A stretch of DNA of 64,000 nt from Rhodococcus sp. 14-2470-1b (GTDB lineage: Bacteria; Actinomycetota; Actinomycetes; Mycobacteriales; Mycobacteriaceae): the NCBI RefSeq assembly GCF_002259415.1, contig NZ_NPFY01000022.1, positions 124,001-188,000 of the forward strand, given 5' to 3'. Of the stretch, positions 43,582-53,396 are shown one piece after another. The translations under genes were made by a program, and so were the position numbers. How positions within the stretch are numbered: the stretch's first letter is position 1; each line of letters starts with the position of its first letter. The notes below the pieces were generated by a model that was not told the origin of the DNA, searched no databases, and saw only the letters and a list, made by a program, of their open reading frames with translations.

Positions 43582-43693
43582 GGCAGTAGTTCGCCTCGCT
43601 TCTTCTCTTCGTTCCCGATCACACGCGCGTACACATCCAGGGTAGACCTCATCCAGGGAGCGCGGACGTCCGGGACGTAGCTGTGGTATGTAC

Positions 43694-46600
43694 TCACGAG
43701 TAACTGTCAACCTCGTTGCTGACGACTCCTGTGCTTATCGAATTATTCCCGCCGCGCGTTTCGGCCGCATCCCACAATCGTGCGTAGTACCCGCCGCGGG
43801 ATCTCAGATCCTCGTGCGTCCCGGTCTCCACGATGCGTCCGTGGTCGACTACCACGATCATGTCGGCGCGTGCCGCCGTCGCCAAACGGTGTGCGACGAC
43901 GACGGATGTTCGCGCACGCAGCACCCGCGAGCTGGCGTCGAGGACCGTGCGTTCGGTCGCGGGATCGAGCGTCGCGGTCGCCTCGTCGAGGAGCATCAGG
44001 TCGGGGTCGACCAGCTCGGCTCGGGCCAGCGCGATCAGCTGCCTCTGCCCGGCGGACAGGCCTTGACCACGTTCGCCGACGGGTTGGCGCATACCGCCCC
44101 GAAGTGCGGCGATGGCGTCCAGTGCGCCGACGGCTCGGGCGGCTGCTTCGATCTCCTCGCGTGTCGCCTCGGGTTTGCCGAAGGCGATGTTCGACGCCAC
44201 GTCGCCGGTGAAGAGGTGCGCCTCTTGCGGTACGACGCCGAGCCTGCCGCGGTATTCGGCGAGTGAGTAGTCGCGGAGATCGGTGCCGCCGACGCGTACC
44301 GATCCGGATGTCGGGTCGTAGAACCGGGCAAGGAGTTTGACGATCGTGGACTTGCCCGCGCCGGTTTCGCCGACGAGGGCGACGGTCGCTCCTCGGGGAA
44401 TTGTGAGATTGACCTCACTGAGCGCTTCGGTGTCCGCTCCGGCATAGCGGAAGCCGACATCGTCGAAGGCGATGTCGGCTCTGAGACGGCCGCCGGGGAT
44501 GTGCGCGGCGGCTCCGGTGGTCGCTGCTTCGATGGAACTGGGGGTGCGCAGGAGGTCGCCGATTCTCCGTACGCCGACGCTGGCTTGTTGGTAGCCGTCG
44601 AACACCTGAGACAGCTGTTGGATGGGTCCGAACAGTAGGCCGAGGTACAGCACGAACGCCACGAGGGTTCCGGCGGACGTCGACCCGGTGGCGACTTGGT
44701 GAGCACCGACGAACACGACGAGCGCGAGTGCGGCGTCGGACAGAAACGTGATGAAGGGGAAGAACACGGAGATCGCGCGCTGAGAACGCATCCGGCTCAC
44801 GCGATACAGGTCGGCGCGTTCGGCGAACCTGTCGGCGGCGAACTGTTCTCTCCGGTAGGCCTGCGCGGAGCGTAGACCGGCGATGTTCTCCTGGAAGTCG
44901 GCGTTGACCGCGGAGATTCTTTCTCTGGACTCGCTGTACGCGGATGACGAGATGCGCCTGAACACGACGGTCGCAATGATCAGAGGGGGTACCACTGCCA
45001 ACGCGACGAGTCCGAGAGGCAGGTCGGTGATCAGCAGGGCCGTGGCGATGCCGACGACGGTCACGAGGCTGACCACTGCGGTGGACGCCCCGGTCTGGAT
45101 GAAGGTCGACAGCGCGTCGACGTCCGTCGTCATTCTGGTCATGATGCGGCCGGACAGTTCTCGCTCGTAGTAGTCGAGTCCGAGGCGCTGGATGTGCGCG
45201 TAGCTCTTCACCCGCAGCCCGAACAGCACGCGCTCGCCTGCTCTGGCGGTGATGACCGTGGTGGCTGCGATGACGAACCACCCGGCGACGGCGAGGAACA
45301 CTCCGACCGCGGTGGCAGTCCAGAGGGCGCCCGCGTCGGCGCGCGACACACCGTCGTCGACGGCGAACCGAACGATGGACGGAAATGCGATCGAGGCGAG
45401 GGAATCGAGCGCGAGCAGGACGACGACGGCTACGAGGAGGGTGCGAACCGGTGTGAGCAGCCGTGACAGCCGGAAGTCGGTGTCCGGAGCGCGTACGTCG
45501 GTGCTGGGCGTGGGCGGCATTTCGGTAGCTGGGGGGAGGGCGTCGACGGCGTCCCTGAGCTCGGGGGTGGCCGCGACGCTTCCGAGCGCTCCCGCGATCT
45601 GACCGCCACCTCCACCACCTGTGGGCCGCCCCGCGCTCTGCGGTGTGCCGGACGTCGTAGCCGCCGTGCCCGCAAGTGAAGGCTCGGTGTCGGGCCACAG
45701 CTCGTTGCGGTGCGGGGTCGCAGACGCGGAGGCGTCGGTAGCCCCGTCGTCGGCGTTCGGGTCGTGGGAGAGCAGCTCGCGGAACAGCGGACATCGCGCG
45801 TCGAGTTGGTCGACGGTTCCGATGTCGATGACTTTGCCTCCGTCGAGTACGGCGACTCGGTCGGCGAGGGTGAGCGTGGATCGGCGGTGCGCGAGCACGA
45901 CGGTGGTGCGCCGGGGTCGACGCCGGAGTGCGTCGAAGATTTTGGCCTCGGTTGTCGCGTCGACAGCGGAGGTTGCGTCGTCGAGGACGAGAACTCTCGG
46001 GTCGGTGAGCAGAGCCCGGGCCAGCGCTATGCGTTGTCGTTGGCCGCCGGACAGGGTGAGGCCGCGTTCGCCGACCACGGAGTCGTAGCCGTCGGGAAGT
46101 TCGGAGATGAAATCGGCTGCTTCGGCGAGTACGGCGGCGTCGTGTATCTCCTCGGCGGTGGCGTCGGGACGGCCGAGGGCGATGTTGGCTGCGATGGTGT
46201 CGGAGAACAGGAACGGCTCGTCGAACACGAGGCCGACTGCTTCGCGCAGGTGCTCTGCGCTGACGTCGGCCACGTCGATTCGCGCGGCGGTCCCGACCTC
46301 GCCGGGCGAGGTCAGGGCGACGGAACCCGAGCGCGGACTGTAGAAGCGTGGCAGGAGCAACGACAGTGCTGTCTTGCCCGACCCAGCGTGCCCGACGACT
46401 GCGACGCTCTCACCCGGTGCGACCGTGAGATCGAAAGATCGGAGTACGTCGCGTTCGGGCTCGAAACCGAAGGTGACGGCGGACAGGTCGATCCCGAGGG
46501 GGCCGTCGGGGAGGGCGATGGGGTGCGCCGGCTCGGGTACGGAGGGGTCGGTGTCGATGACGTCGTAGACACGCTCGACGGCTGCGCGGGAGAGCTGCGC

Positions 46601-47494
46601 GAGGATGACGACGGAGGACAGGGTGCGGGTGACTGCGGACAGGGTCGCGACGTACGTGGCGAAGGCCAGGAACGTGCCGACGGTGATGTGGCCGTGCAGT
46701 GCGAGGTAGCCGCCGAGCGCGATGACGCCGACGAGGCCTAGTTGGGGGATTGCGGCCATGGAAGGGGCGAGCCGGGCGTTGATCTTCGCTGATCTCATCC
46801 GCTCGGCGAACAGGGTGCGGGACAGGTTCTCCAGCCGGTCGACAGCGCGTCCTTCCTGCCCGAACCCTTTGACGACGCGGACTCCGGTGACGGTTTCCTC
46901 GACGTGTTGGGCCAGGTCGGCGGCGCGTTGTTGGGCCGACCAGGTGGCGGCGAACTGCTTCGGTCGGACTTTGTACACGACCAGCGTGACGGCGGGGACG
47001 ATCGCCAGCGCGACAACGGTGAGGAGCGGGGACAGGTAGGCCATCACCACGAGTGCGAGGACGAATTGCAGGAGCGCGCCCGCGGACAGCGGAACCATGG
47101 CGAGGAGACCCTGCACCAGCTGTAGGTCGGTGATGGATCGGGACACCACTTGGCCGGTCCGGATTTCGTCCTGCTTGCGGCCGTCGAGGCGTTGCAGGGA
47201 GGACAGAAGGCCGAGGCGCAGGTCGTGTTGGACGTCGATCGACAGCCGACCGGCGAGGAGCCGTCGGCCGAACTGACATCCGAATCGGATTACCGCCAGG
47301 CCGCCGATCGCGAGGGCGACCCACATGATGGTCTCGCCCGCCCCGGCGGACGCGTCGTCGATGGCGATCCGCGTCAGCAGTGGAAACGAGATGTCGATGA
47401 CGGCGGCGATCATCGTGACGGCCAACGCGCCCACGGCTGTGCGTCGGTGCACCCAGCACTGCGCTACGAGCCGACGTGTCCAGGATTCACTCAT
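43694..47494 (-). CDS. Full-length fused ABC exporter (two TMD-NBD halves, Rv0194-like)
   Basis: One 1266-residue chain contains two exporter halves. Half 1 has six helices (about 15-310), Walker [12 protein letters not shown], signature [16 protein letters not shown] and Walker [14 protein letters not shown] Gly/Thr/Ala-rich linker (about 590-670) follows. Half 2 has six helices, [30 protein letters not shown] and [13 protein letters not shown]. In half 1 the catalytic glutamate after Walker B is Asp and the signature of half 2 is LSAGQ, so one ATP site is probably degenerate. The Rv0194 exporter has this same fused layout and exports drugs. Substrate here is unknown. Confidence 0.88.
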   Translation of the reverse strand: MSESWTRRLVAQCWVHRRTAVGALAVTMIAAVIDISFPLLTRIAIDDASAGAGETIMWVALAIGGLAVIRFGCQFGRRLLAGRLSIDVQHDLRLGLLSSLQRLDGRKQDEIRTGQVVSRSITDLQLVQGLLAMVPLSAGALLQFVLALVVMAYLSPLLTVVALAIVPAVTLVVYKVRPKQFAATWSAQQRAADLAQHVEETVTGVRVVKGFGQEGRAVDRLENLSRTLFAERMRSAKINARLAPSMAAIPQLGLVGVIALGGYLALHGHITVGTFLAFATYVATLSAVTRTLSSVVILAQLSRAAVERVYDVIDTDPSVPEPAHPIALPDGPLGIDLSAVTFGFEPERDVLRSFDLTVAPGESVAVVGHAGSGKTALSLLLPRFYSPRSGSVALTSPGEVGTAARIDVADVSAEHLREAVGLVFDEPFLFSDTIAANIALGRPDATAEEIHDAAVLAEAADFISELPDGYDSVVGERGLTLSGGQRQRIALARALLTDPRVLVLDDATSAVDATTEAKIFDALRRRPRRTTVVLAHRRSTLTLADRVAVLDGGKVIDIGTVDQLDARCPLFRELLSHDPNADDGATDASASATPHRNELWPDTEPSLAGTAATTSGTPQSAGRPTGGGGGGQIAGALGSVAATPELRDAVDALPPATEMPPTPSTDVRAPDTDFRLSRLLTPVRTLLVAVVVLLALDSLASIAFPSIVRFAVDDGVSRADAGALWTATAVGVFLAVAGWFVIAATTVITARAGERVLFGLRVKSYAHIQRLGLDYYERELSGRIMTRMTTDVDALSTFIQTGASTAVVSLVTVVGIATALLITDLPLGLVALAVVPPLIIATVVFRRISSSAYSESRERISAVNADFQENIAGLRSAQAYRREQFAADRFAERADLYRVSRMRSQRAISVFFPFITFLSDAALALVVFVGAHQVATGSTSAGTLVAFVLYLGLLFGPIQQLSQVFDGYQQASVGVRRIGDLLRTPSSIEAATTGAAAHIPGGRLRADIAFDDVGFRYAGADTEALSEVNLTIPRGATVALVGETGAGKSTIVKLLARFYDPTSGSVRVGGTDLRDYSLAEYRGRLGVVPQEAHLFTGDVASNIAFGKPEATREEIEAAARAVGALDAIAALRGGMRQPVGERGQGLSAGQRQLIALARAELVDPDLMLLDEATATLDPATERTVLDASSRVLRARTSVVVAHRLATAARADMIVVVDHGRIVETGTHEDLRSRGGYYARLWDAAETRGGNNSISTGVVSNEVDSYS

Positions 47495-47530
47495 CGATAG
47501 CGAACGGTAGTCCGAACCTCCGACAGGCGA

Positions 47531-48295
47531 TCAGCTGATGTCACGCTCCCGGGTCCGCAGCCAACCGGCAACGACGACAAGTGCGGCCCACAGCGCCAGG
47601 CCGATGGGCGCCCACGGCCACTCTGCCAAGCCGTTGCCGTCGTCGAGGTTCCACGCGACGACGGTGGACAACGTCAGGGATCCGGGTGCGATCTGCCAGA
47701 ACCCACCGAGGCCGAGGCCGGAGAGAATGCCGAGGACAACCAGTTCACCGACAGGGAACCAGGCGACGATGGCGATCGACGGCCAGGTGGGCGAACCGAA
47801 CAGCAACCCAAGACCGGACCCGATGAGCGACCACATCACGACGACGAACAGTCCCGCTGCGATGTAACCGAAGACACTGCCGTCCAGCGTGAAGTCTCCC
47901 GCGGTGAACGCGAGCATGCACAGAATGGTCAGGATGGAAACCACGAGCCCGTAACCCAACGCGAAGAGTGCCGTCACGAGCACCTTGGCGCCGATGACCC
48001 GATCGCGTCCACGCGAGGACAGAAACGACGTCGTGATGGTGTCGTGTCGAAACTCCGTTCCGGCGTTGACCGCCGAGAACACGGCGCCGAACAGCGTTGC
48101 CGCACCGAGGGCGACGAAGAGTCCTGCGAGGACCACTTCGTTCATCTCGCTGCCGGTGATGTCGCTCATCCCCTTACCGACCGCCGAGGAGATGGCGGTG
48201 GCGCAGATGCCGACGAATACCGGTGGTAGCGCCAGGGCCCACCAGAACTTAAGGGTGGTGACCTTGCGAATTTCCGAGGTGAGGACAGTGCTCAT
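47531..48295 (-). CDS. ABC-2 type transporter permease
   Basis: The 254-residue protein has six predicted helices with the ABC-2 pattern: a cytosolic start MSTVLTSEIRKVTTLKFWW, then NAGTEFRHDTITTSFLSSRGRDRVIGAKVLVT in the loop between helices 2 and 3. It ends in GWLRTRERDIS. The ATPase gene upstream overlaps its start by four bases, and together they form an exporter of the drug/antibiotic or lipid type. The substrate is unknown. Confidence 0.85.
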   Translation of the reverse strand: MSTVLTSEIRKVTTLKFWWALALPPVFVGICATAISSAVGKGMSDITGSEMNEVVLAGLFVALGAATLFGAVFSAVNAGTEFRHDTITTSFLSSRGRDRVIGAKVLVTALFALGYGLVVSILTILCMLAFTAGDFTLDGSVFGYIAAGLFVVVMWSLIGSGLGLLFGSPTWPSIAIVAWFPVGELVVLGILSGLGLGGFWQIAPGSLTLSTVVAWNLDDGNGLAEWPWAPIGLALWAALVVVAGWLRTRERDIS

Positions 48296-49338
48296 CGTCG
48301 GTCACCTTCCCACGGCGACGGTGGTGCAGCAGGCGGCCAGTAACCAGGTGGCGGTCCGTATCCAGGTGGCGGTGGGCCGTAACCGGGTGGCGGGTATCCC
48401 GCGTGCTGTGGTGGGTGGCCCGGCGCTGCCGCGTACTGACCGGCCGTCATGGAGAGGAAGACCTGCTCGAGGTCGACGTGTTCGCTGCTGGTTCCGAAGA
48501 TCGTGACCTCGGCCGTCACGGCGGTACGGCGCACGGTGTCGGCGTCGGCGCCGGCGACTCCGAGTCGGCCGTCGGGAAGCAGTTGTGTGTTGGTGATGCC
48601 GTTCGACGCGAGAGCGAGTGCGAGGGCTGCGGGATCGGACACCGCCACGAGGATCCGGTTGGGCCGTGAGGAGCGCAGTTGTTCGATGCTGCCCTGGTAG
48701 ACGAGCGAGCCTGCACTGACGATGACGAGGTTGTCGACGGTGGCCTCGACCTCGCGCAGGAGATGGCTGGAGATCAGTACGGTCCTGCCTCCGGCCGCGT
48801 AGGACTTCAGGAAGTCGCGGAGCCAGGCGATGCCTTCGGGGTCGAGTCCGTTGGCCGGCTCGTCGAGTACGAGGATCTCGGGGTCGCCGAGCAGCGCGGT
48901 TGCCAGGGCCAGTCGTTGCCGCATTCCCAACGAGAAGCCGCCGACCTGGCGTTTCGCGGCGTCGCTGAGTCCGACGAGGTGGAGGACGTCCGCGGCACGT
49001 GAGTCGGGGACACCGATCGCGGACGCGAAGATGCCGAGGTGACCGATGGCGGTGCGCTTGGGATGCAGGCTGCGCGAGTCGAGGACCGCGCCGACGGTAC
49101 GGGCCGGGTCGACGAGCTCGGAGAACGGCACACCGGTGACGAGTCCGATTCCTGTGGTCGGTTTCGCGAGACCGAGCAGCAATCGAAGGGTGGTGGTCTT
49201 ACCGGATCCGTTGGGGCCGAGGAAGCCGGTGATGGAGCCGCGGGGCACGGCGAAGGACAGATCCGACACTGCGCGGACGGTACCGAAGTTCTTGGTCAGT
49301 CCGTGCGCTTCCAGTGCGTTGCCGAAGCCGTACGTCAT
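48292..49338 (-). CDS. ABC transporter ATPase with proline-glycine-tyrosine-rich tail
   Basis: The 348-residue ATPase has Walker A GPNGSGKTTT near residue 40, signature FSLGMRQRLALATALL, Walker B ILVLDEPANGLDPEG and switch ISSHLLREVE, the pattern of DrrA/BcrA-type drug ABC-2 ATPases. After the usual C-terminal domain comes a 45-residue disordered tail with PPGYGPP repeats. Such tails in actinobacterial membrane systems can drive condensation or bind partners, but that is inference. It overlaps the permease gene by four bases. Confidence 0.88.
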   Translation of the reverse strand: MTYGFGNALEAHGLTKNFGTVRAVSDLSFAVPRGSITGFLGPNGSGKTTTLRLLLGLAKPTTGIGLVTGVPFSELVDPARTVGAVLDSRSLHPKRTAIGHLGIFASAIGVPDSRAADVLHLVGLSDAAKRQVGGFSLGMRQRLALATALLGDPEILVLDEPANGLDPEGIAWLRDFLKSYAAGGRTVLISSHLLREVEATVDNLVIVSAGSLVYQGSIEQLRSSRPNRILVAVSDPAALALALASNGITNTQLLPDGRLGVAGADADTVRRTAVTAEVTIFGTSSEHVDLEQVFLSMTAGQYAAAPGHPPQHAGYPPPGYGPPPPGYGPPPGYWPPAAPPSPWEGDRR

Positions 49339-49436
49339 GTGTGCGTGTCCCCCGGGGCCGACGTGAAGTACCGGGCCGGAATATCCGGCCCGGTACGAGG
49401 TTACGGGTTCACACGTCGGTCAGGGGAGCGCGTGCA

Positions 49437-50306
49437 TCACAGAAATGCCGCGGCCACTTCCCGGTAGATCACCGACGGGTCGCCGTCGTCGGGTAGCGAG
49501 TGCAGAGTGACGTGCGAGGCGCCCGCGTCGAGGTGCTGACGAAGCCTGGTGGCGATGGCGTCCGCGTCTCCGTGCGCGACCAGGGCGTCGATGAGGCGGT
49601 CGCTGCCACCGTCGCCGATCTCCTCCGCGGAGTACCCGAGGCGCTTCAGATTGTTCACGTAATTCACCAGGTGCAGGTAGGGATTGTTGACGGGTGGGCG
49701 CCCGATCTCGCGAGCCTTCTCCGCATCGGATTCGAGTACGGCCTTGTGCTCGGGCGCCAGGATCTTGTCCGGGCCGAGGATCTCGCGGGCTTCGGCGGTG
49801 TGCTCGGGCGTCGTCAGGTACGGGTGAGCGCCTGCGCTTCGATCGGCCGACAGTTTCAGCACCTTCGGACCGAGGGCGGCGAGTACGCGTCGGGACTCGG
49901 GGACGCCGCCCTCGTCGAGGGCGTCGAGGTAGTTCACCAGGGCGTCGTACGGCTTCTGGTACTCCTGCGTCGCTTCGGGATGCCCGGCTCCGATGCCGAG
50001 GAGGAATCGACCGGGATGCTTCTTCTCGATGCGGTGGTAGGACTCGGCCACGTCGGGGGCGGCGGCGGACCAGATGTTGACGATGCCGGTGGCGACGACG
50101 ATGGACTCGGTGGCGTCGAGGATCTCCTCGGCCGAGGTCAGGTCTGCCGGCGGTGAGCCACCGAGCCAGATCGTGCCGTAGCCGCTGGATTCGATGAGAC
50201 GGGCCAGTTCCGGCGGGATGCCGGCGTAGTGTCGCCAGATTCCGAGTGTGCCCAGATCGGGTGTGCCCAGATCAGATGTGCGCTGCTCAGGTGTGTCGGT
50301 GGTCAT
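49437..50306 (-). CDS. LLM-class F420-dependent oxidoreductase
   Basis: The 289-residue luciferase-like monooxygenase-fold protein has LGIWRHYAGIPPELARLIESSGYGTIWLGG, VATGIVNIWSAAAPDVAESYHRIEKKHPGRFLLGIGAGHPEATQEYQ and ALGPKVLKLSADRSAGAHPYLTTPEHT, which resemble the MSMEG_4141-type F420 branch. It should use reduced F420 for hydride transfer; the substrate is unknown. ATG 50306 starts MTTDTPEQ. The N-terminal codons contain a short direct repeat (GTGTGCCCAGATC, about 50246-50273) giving SDLGTPDLGTLG. Confidence 0.83.
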   Translation of the reverse strand: MTTDTPEQRTSDLGTPDLGTLGIWRHYAGIPPELARLIESSGYGTIWLGGSPPADLTSAEEILDATESIVVATGIVNIWSAAAPDVAESYHRIEKKHPGRFLLGIGAGHPEATQEYQKPYDALVNYLDALDEGGVPESRRVLAALGPKVLKLSADRSAGAHPYLTTPEHTAEAREILGPDKILAPEHKAVLESDAEKAREIGRPPVNNPYLHLVNYVNNLKRLGYSAEEIGDGGSDRLIDALVAHGDADAIATRLRQHLDAGASHVTLHSLPDDGDPSVIYREVAAAFL

Positions 50307-50325
50307 ATGGTGTCCCAACGCCGAG

Positions 50326-51114
50326 TCACTGCTCGAGAATTCCGTCGATCGGGTCGGCGTCGATGATGGCGCCTTCGGGCCACATTTTCGGTGCCGGGCC
50401 GAATGCTTCGCGGGCGTTGCGGATGACGCCCTTGCCGATGACGCGGTTTCCTGCGCCGCCGATCACGGCGCCGATTCCTGCGGGCAGAAGTTTGCCGAAC
50501 AGCAGTGCACTGCGCTTGGCCAAGTACTTCTGGACGAATTTCTTGACGAGGGACTTGTTCATGTTCGTCATCGCGCCACCGGGAATGCGTGACGTGACGA
50601 GCGGGCCCCAATTCTTCGCGGAGCTGCCGACGGTCTTCTGGACGATCTGCATGCCGGATTCACCCAGCGCTACCGACAGGACGAGCGCGCGGCGTTGTTG
50701 GTGATCGTGCACCGGAATCCCGTGTACCGACGCGACCGACAATGTCAGCAGAGCGGAGGATTCGATGAAGAACGCGGTCTCGGCGCCCACTGCTGCGATC
50801 GACGCGACGGTGCCGACGCCCGGTACCGCGGCCGCTCCGCCGACGGCGCTGCCACTGCCGGTGACGGCGAGGAGGAACCGGTTCTCCAGACGTTCGATCA
50901 GCTGTGCAGGGGTGTCGTCCGGGTGTGCCCGACGCATGTGAGCGACGTACTTCTCGACCGCAGGCCCCTGTAGGCGGGATGCGTTGTCGAGGATCTTGAC
51001 GAGCGATTTCTCGAGACGCCCGCCTTCCTTGATGGTGTCGACCTGGTCGTTGCTCTTCTTCGCCACCGGCGCTCCCGCTCTGCTCGTCGTACCGGTTTTC
51101 CGGCCCCGACCCAT
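50326..51114 (-). CDS. Conserved protein, possibly EcsC-like membrane-associated
   Basis: The 262-residue protein is not firmly recognised. A basic N-terminus (MGRGRKTGTTSRAGAPVAKKS) precedes a helical region, a glycine-alanine hydrophobic segment (GGAAAVPGVGTVASIAAVGAETAFFIESSALLTLSVASVHGI) and a C-terminal basic-hydrophobic part (KFVQKYLAKRSALLFGKLLPAGIGAVIGGAGNRVIG). The middle resembles EcsC-family proteins, which are peripheral membrane proteins of unknown role. It lies 19 bases upstream of the F420 oxidoreductase gene and 35 bases from the divergent AraC gene. Confidence 0.6.
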   Translation of the reverse strand: MGRGRKTGTTSRAGAPVAKKSNDQVDTIKEGGRLEKSLVKILDNASRLQGPAVEKYVAHMRRAHPDDTPAQLIERLENRFLLAVTGSGSAVGGAAAVPGVGTVASIAAVGAETAFFIESSALLTLSVASVHGIPVHDHQQRRALVLSVALGESGMQIVQKTVGSSAKNWGPLVTSRIPGGAMTNMNKSLVKKFVQKYLAKRSALLFGKLLPAGIGAVIGGAGNRVIGKGVIRNAREAFGPAPKMWPEGAIIDADPIDGILEQ

Positions 51115-51149
51115 TGCTACCCGTTCGCTTACGGTTCTACCCTGCGTGA

Positions 51150-51965
51150 ATGGGCTGCGTTTCCGATGGTGCGCGACGGCGTCCTGCTGCCCGGCTTCGG
51201 CCGTACGTCTCGTCGTACGACGGATATCGGCTTGCCGGTTTCGATCCGGGCGAGCATGTGGGCATGCCGAGTCCGGCGTTGACGGTCATCGTGTCGATCG
51301 AGTCGAAGCTGGAGATCTCGGATTCTCCGAGGCAGGGTGCGTGCGCGTTCGAGACGTTGGCCAGTGGGATATCCGCCGAGCCCGTGACGATTGCGCACGA
51401 CGGTAATCAGCACGGAATCCAGTTGTCGTTGACGCCTGCGGGGTCGAGGGCGCTGTTCGGAGTGCCGACGTCGGCGTTGGGGGAGTGGATGGTGGATCTG
51501 CCGGAGGTTCTGCCGCAGGCCGCCGAGATGGTCGACCGTGTGTCCGCCGAGTCGGACTGGGATCGACGCTTCGATGTGCTCGACGAGATCCTGGGCCGTG
51601 CGCTGGTGGCAACCGAGATCGATCCGACGTTGACCGAAGCCTGGCGTCTGCTGGTGGAGAACGGCGGATCGGCGCGGGTCGGGGATGTGGCCCGGGAAAT
51701 CGGGTGGAGTCGACGGCACCTGATCAACCGGTTCACGGCGGAGTTCGGCGTCGGGCCGAAGGACGCGGCGCGGATCGCGCGTTTCGATGCGTCTCATCGA
51801 CTTCTGCGACGCGAGGCGATTCCTCCCCTCGCCGACATCGCCGCACAGTGCGGGTACTACGACCAGGCACACATGGCACGGGAGTGGCGCGAGTTCGCCG
51901 GGATGGCGCCGTCGCGGTGGCGTCGGGAAGAGAAGTTCGCATTCGTACAAGATGACGACGTCTGA
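51150..51965 (+). CDS. AraC-family transcriptional regulator
   Basis: The 271-residue protein has an N-terminal sensing domain and a C-terminal AraC double helix-turn-helix (VGDVAREIGWSRRHLINRFTAEFGVGPKDAARIARFDASHRLL, then LADIAAQCGYYDQAHMAREWREFAGMAPSRWR). The N-terminal half with RPYVSSYDGYRLAGFDPGEHVGMPSPALTVIVSI matches the DUF6597-type sensor of this branch. It is followed 18 bases later by a VOC-family gene, a very common pairing in actinobacteria, so the pair is probably one operon. Confidence 0.87.
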   Translation: MGCVSDGARRRPAARLRPYVSSYDGYRLAGFDPGEHVGMPSPALTVIVSIESKLEISDSPRQGACAFETLASGISAEPVTIAHDGNQHGIQLSLTPAGSRALFGVPTSALGEWMVDLPEVLPQAAEMVDRVSAESDWDRRFDVLDEILGRALVATEIDPTLTEAWRLLVENGGSARVGDVAREIGWSRRHLINRFTAEFGVGPKDAARIARFDASHRLLRREAIPPLADIAAQCGYYDQAHMAREWREFAGMAPSRWRREEKFAFVQDDDV

Positions 51966-51983
51966 TCCGAGCATGCTGAAGCC

Positions 51984-52403
51984 ATGACCTCCACGACAGT
52001 CTGGCCTTGTTTCCGCTACCGGGACGCCCGCGCGGCAATCGGTTTCCTCGTCGACGTACTCGGGTTCACCGAGGCCGCCGTGTACGGCGACGGCGACGTC
52101 GTCGAACACGCCGAACTCCGCTGGCCGGAAGGCGGCGGCGTGATGCTCGGGAGTGCAAGTCGGGTCATTCCGCAGGCTCCACTCCAGGCCCGACCGGACA
52201 GTGCGCTTTCCGATCTACCTGCTGGTGTGGGCTCTGCCTACGTCGTCACCGACCACCCCGACGAGATTCACGATCGCGTCGTGGCGGCAGGTGGCATCGT
52301 CGTCCACGGGCTCCGAGAGGAGGACTACGGAAGCCGCGGCTTCACGTGCCGCGACCCCGAAGGTGTGCTGTGGAGTTTCGGAACCTACGCCGGAACCCAG
52401 TGA
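51984..52403 (+). CDS. VOC-family (glyoxalase/bleomycin-resistance-like) protein
   Basis: The 139-residue protein has the paired beta-alpha-beta-beta-beta modules of the VOC superfamily: PCFRYRDARAAIGFLVDVLGFTEAAVY, HAELRWPEGGGVMLGSA, then SAYVVTDHPDEIHDRVVAAGG and EDYGSRGFTCRDPEGVLWSFGTY. Function is unknown. Between the modules the stretch RVIPQAPLQA comes from an in-frame copy of the 22-bp dispersed element, which lengthens a loop but leaves both modules intact. It overlaps the convergent transferase gene by 19 bases. Confidence 0.85.
   Translation: MTSTTVWPCFRYRDARAAIGFLVDVLGFTEAAVYGDGDVVEHAELRWPEGGGVMLGSASRVIPQAPLQARPDSALSDLPAGVGSAYVVTDHPDEIHDRVVAAGGIVVHGLREEDYGSRGFTCRDPEGVLWSFGTYAGTQ
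52163..52184 (+). repeat. 22-bp dispersed element inserted within the VOC gene
   Basis: GGTCATTCCGCAGGCTCC then ACTC is an exact match to the copies near 5822 and 13163 (reverse complement) and lies in the same orientation as the gene. It is read in a different frame from the proV copy, giving VIPQAPL. Confidence 0.9.
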
Positions 52404-53392
52404 TCGGTGGGAACGAGTTCCTCCGTGCGAGGCGGGGGAGGCGGGGTTCCGTCACCGAAGGGGCGTCCACCGAGTGATTCACGGCCGTGCGGTTCGAGCC
52501 AGCCGTGCAGATCGGGTCCCTTCGGGACGATCGACGTGGGATTGATGTCGGTGTGCACCACGTAGTAGTGCCTCTTGATGTGATCGAAGTCGACGGTGTC
52601 ACCGAATCCCGCGGTCTGGAACAGATCCCGGGCGTAGTTCCAGAGCACCGGGATCTCGGTGAGCTTGCTGCGATTGCACTTGAAGTGGCCGTGGTAGACG
52701 GCGTCGAAGCGCACGAGTGTGGTGAACAGGCGGACGTCGGCCTCGGTGATGGTGTCGCCGACGAGGTAGCGCTGCTCGCTCAGCCGCCCGGTCAACCAAT
52801 CCAGTGCAGTGAACAGCCTGTCGTACGCATCGTTGTACGCCTCCTGCGACCCGGCGAATCCGCAGCGGTAGACGCCGTTGTTGACCTCGGTGAACACGCG
52901 CTTGGAAACCTCGTCGATCTCGGATCGAAGCGCCTGCGGGTACAGGTCGGGGGCGCCGTCACGGTGGTACTGCGTCCATTCGGTCTCGAGGTCGAGGGTG
53001 ATCTGCGGGAAGTTGTTGGTGACGACCTGTCCTGTGGCGATCTCGACGATCGCCGGGACGGTGATGCCGCGCGGGTAATCGGGGAACCGCGCGAAGTAGG
53101 CGTCCTGCAGTCGGGGGATGTTCAGGACCGGGTCGACGCCTCCGGGCTCCTCGTCGAAGTTCCAGCTACGTGGATCGTGCGTCGGGCCTGGAATACCGAG
53201 CGACAGCACGTCTTCGAGGCCGAGAAGTCGACGGACGATGATCGAGCGGTGGGCCCACGGGCACGCGCGGGCGGCGACCAGTCGGTACCGGCCCGGCTCG
53301 ACCGGGTACCCGTCGCGGCCGTCCGCGGTGATGCGGGTTTCGATGTAGTTGGTGTCGCGGGTGAATTCCTTGCCGTTCTCCACATAACTCAT
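52385..53392 (-). CDS. Xi-class glutathione/mycothiol S-transferase-like reductase (ECM4/YqjG family)
   Basis: The 335-residue protein has the CPWAHR active-site motif after RLVAARA, then PVLNIPRLQDAYFARFPDYPRGITVPAIVE with the cis-proline, VTNNFPQI, and the C-terminal helical domain with RLFTTLVRFDAVYHGHFKCN. Proteobacterial members reduce glutathionyl-hydroquinones; actinobacteria lack glutathione, so mycothiol-hydroquinone conjugates are the likely substrate (inference). It precedes nothing in an obvious operon, though the acetyltransferase gene upstream ends four bases before it starts. Confidence 0.88.
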   Translation of the reverse strand: MSYVENGKEFTRDTNYIETRITADGRDGYPVEPGRYRLVAARACPWAHRSIIVRRLLGLEDVLSLGIPGPTHDPRSWNFDEEPGGVDPVLNIPRLQDAYFARFPDYPRGITVPAIVEIATGQVVTNNFPQITLDLETEWTQYHRDGAPDLYPQALRSEIDEVSKRVFTEVNNGVYRCGFAGSQEAYNDAYDRLFTALDWLTGRLSEQRYLVGDTITEADVRLFTTLVRFDAVYHGHFKCNRSKLTEIPVLWNYARDLFQTAGFGDTVDFDHIKRHYYVVHTDINPTSIVPKGPDLHGWLEPHGRESLGGRPFGDGTPPPPPRTEELVPTDHWVPA

Positions 53393-53396
53393 ACCT

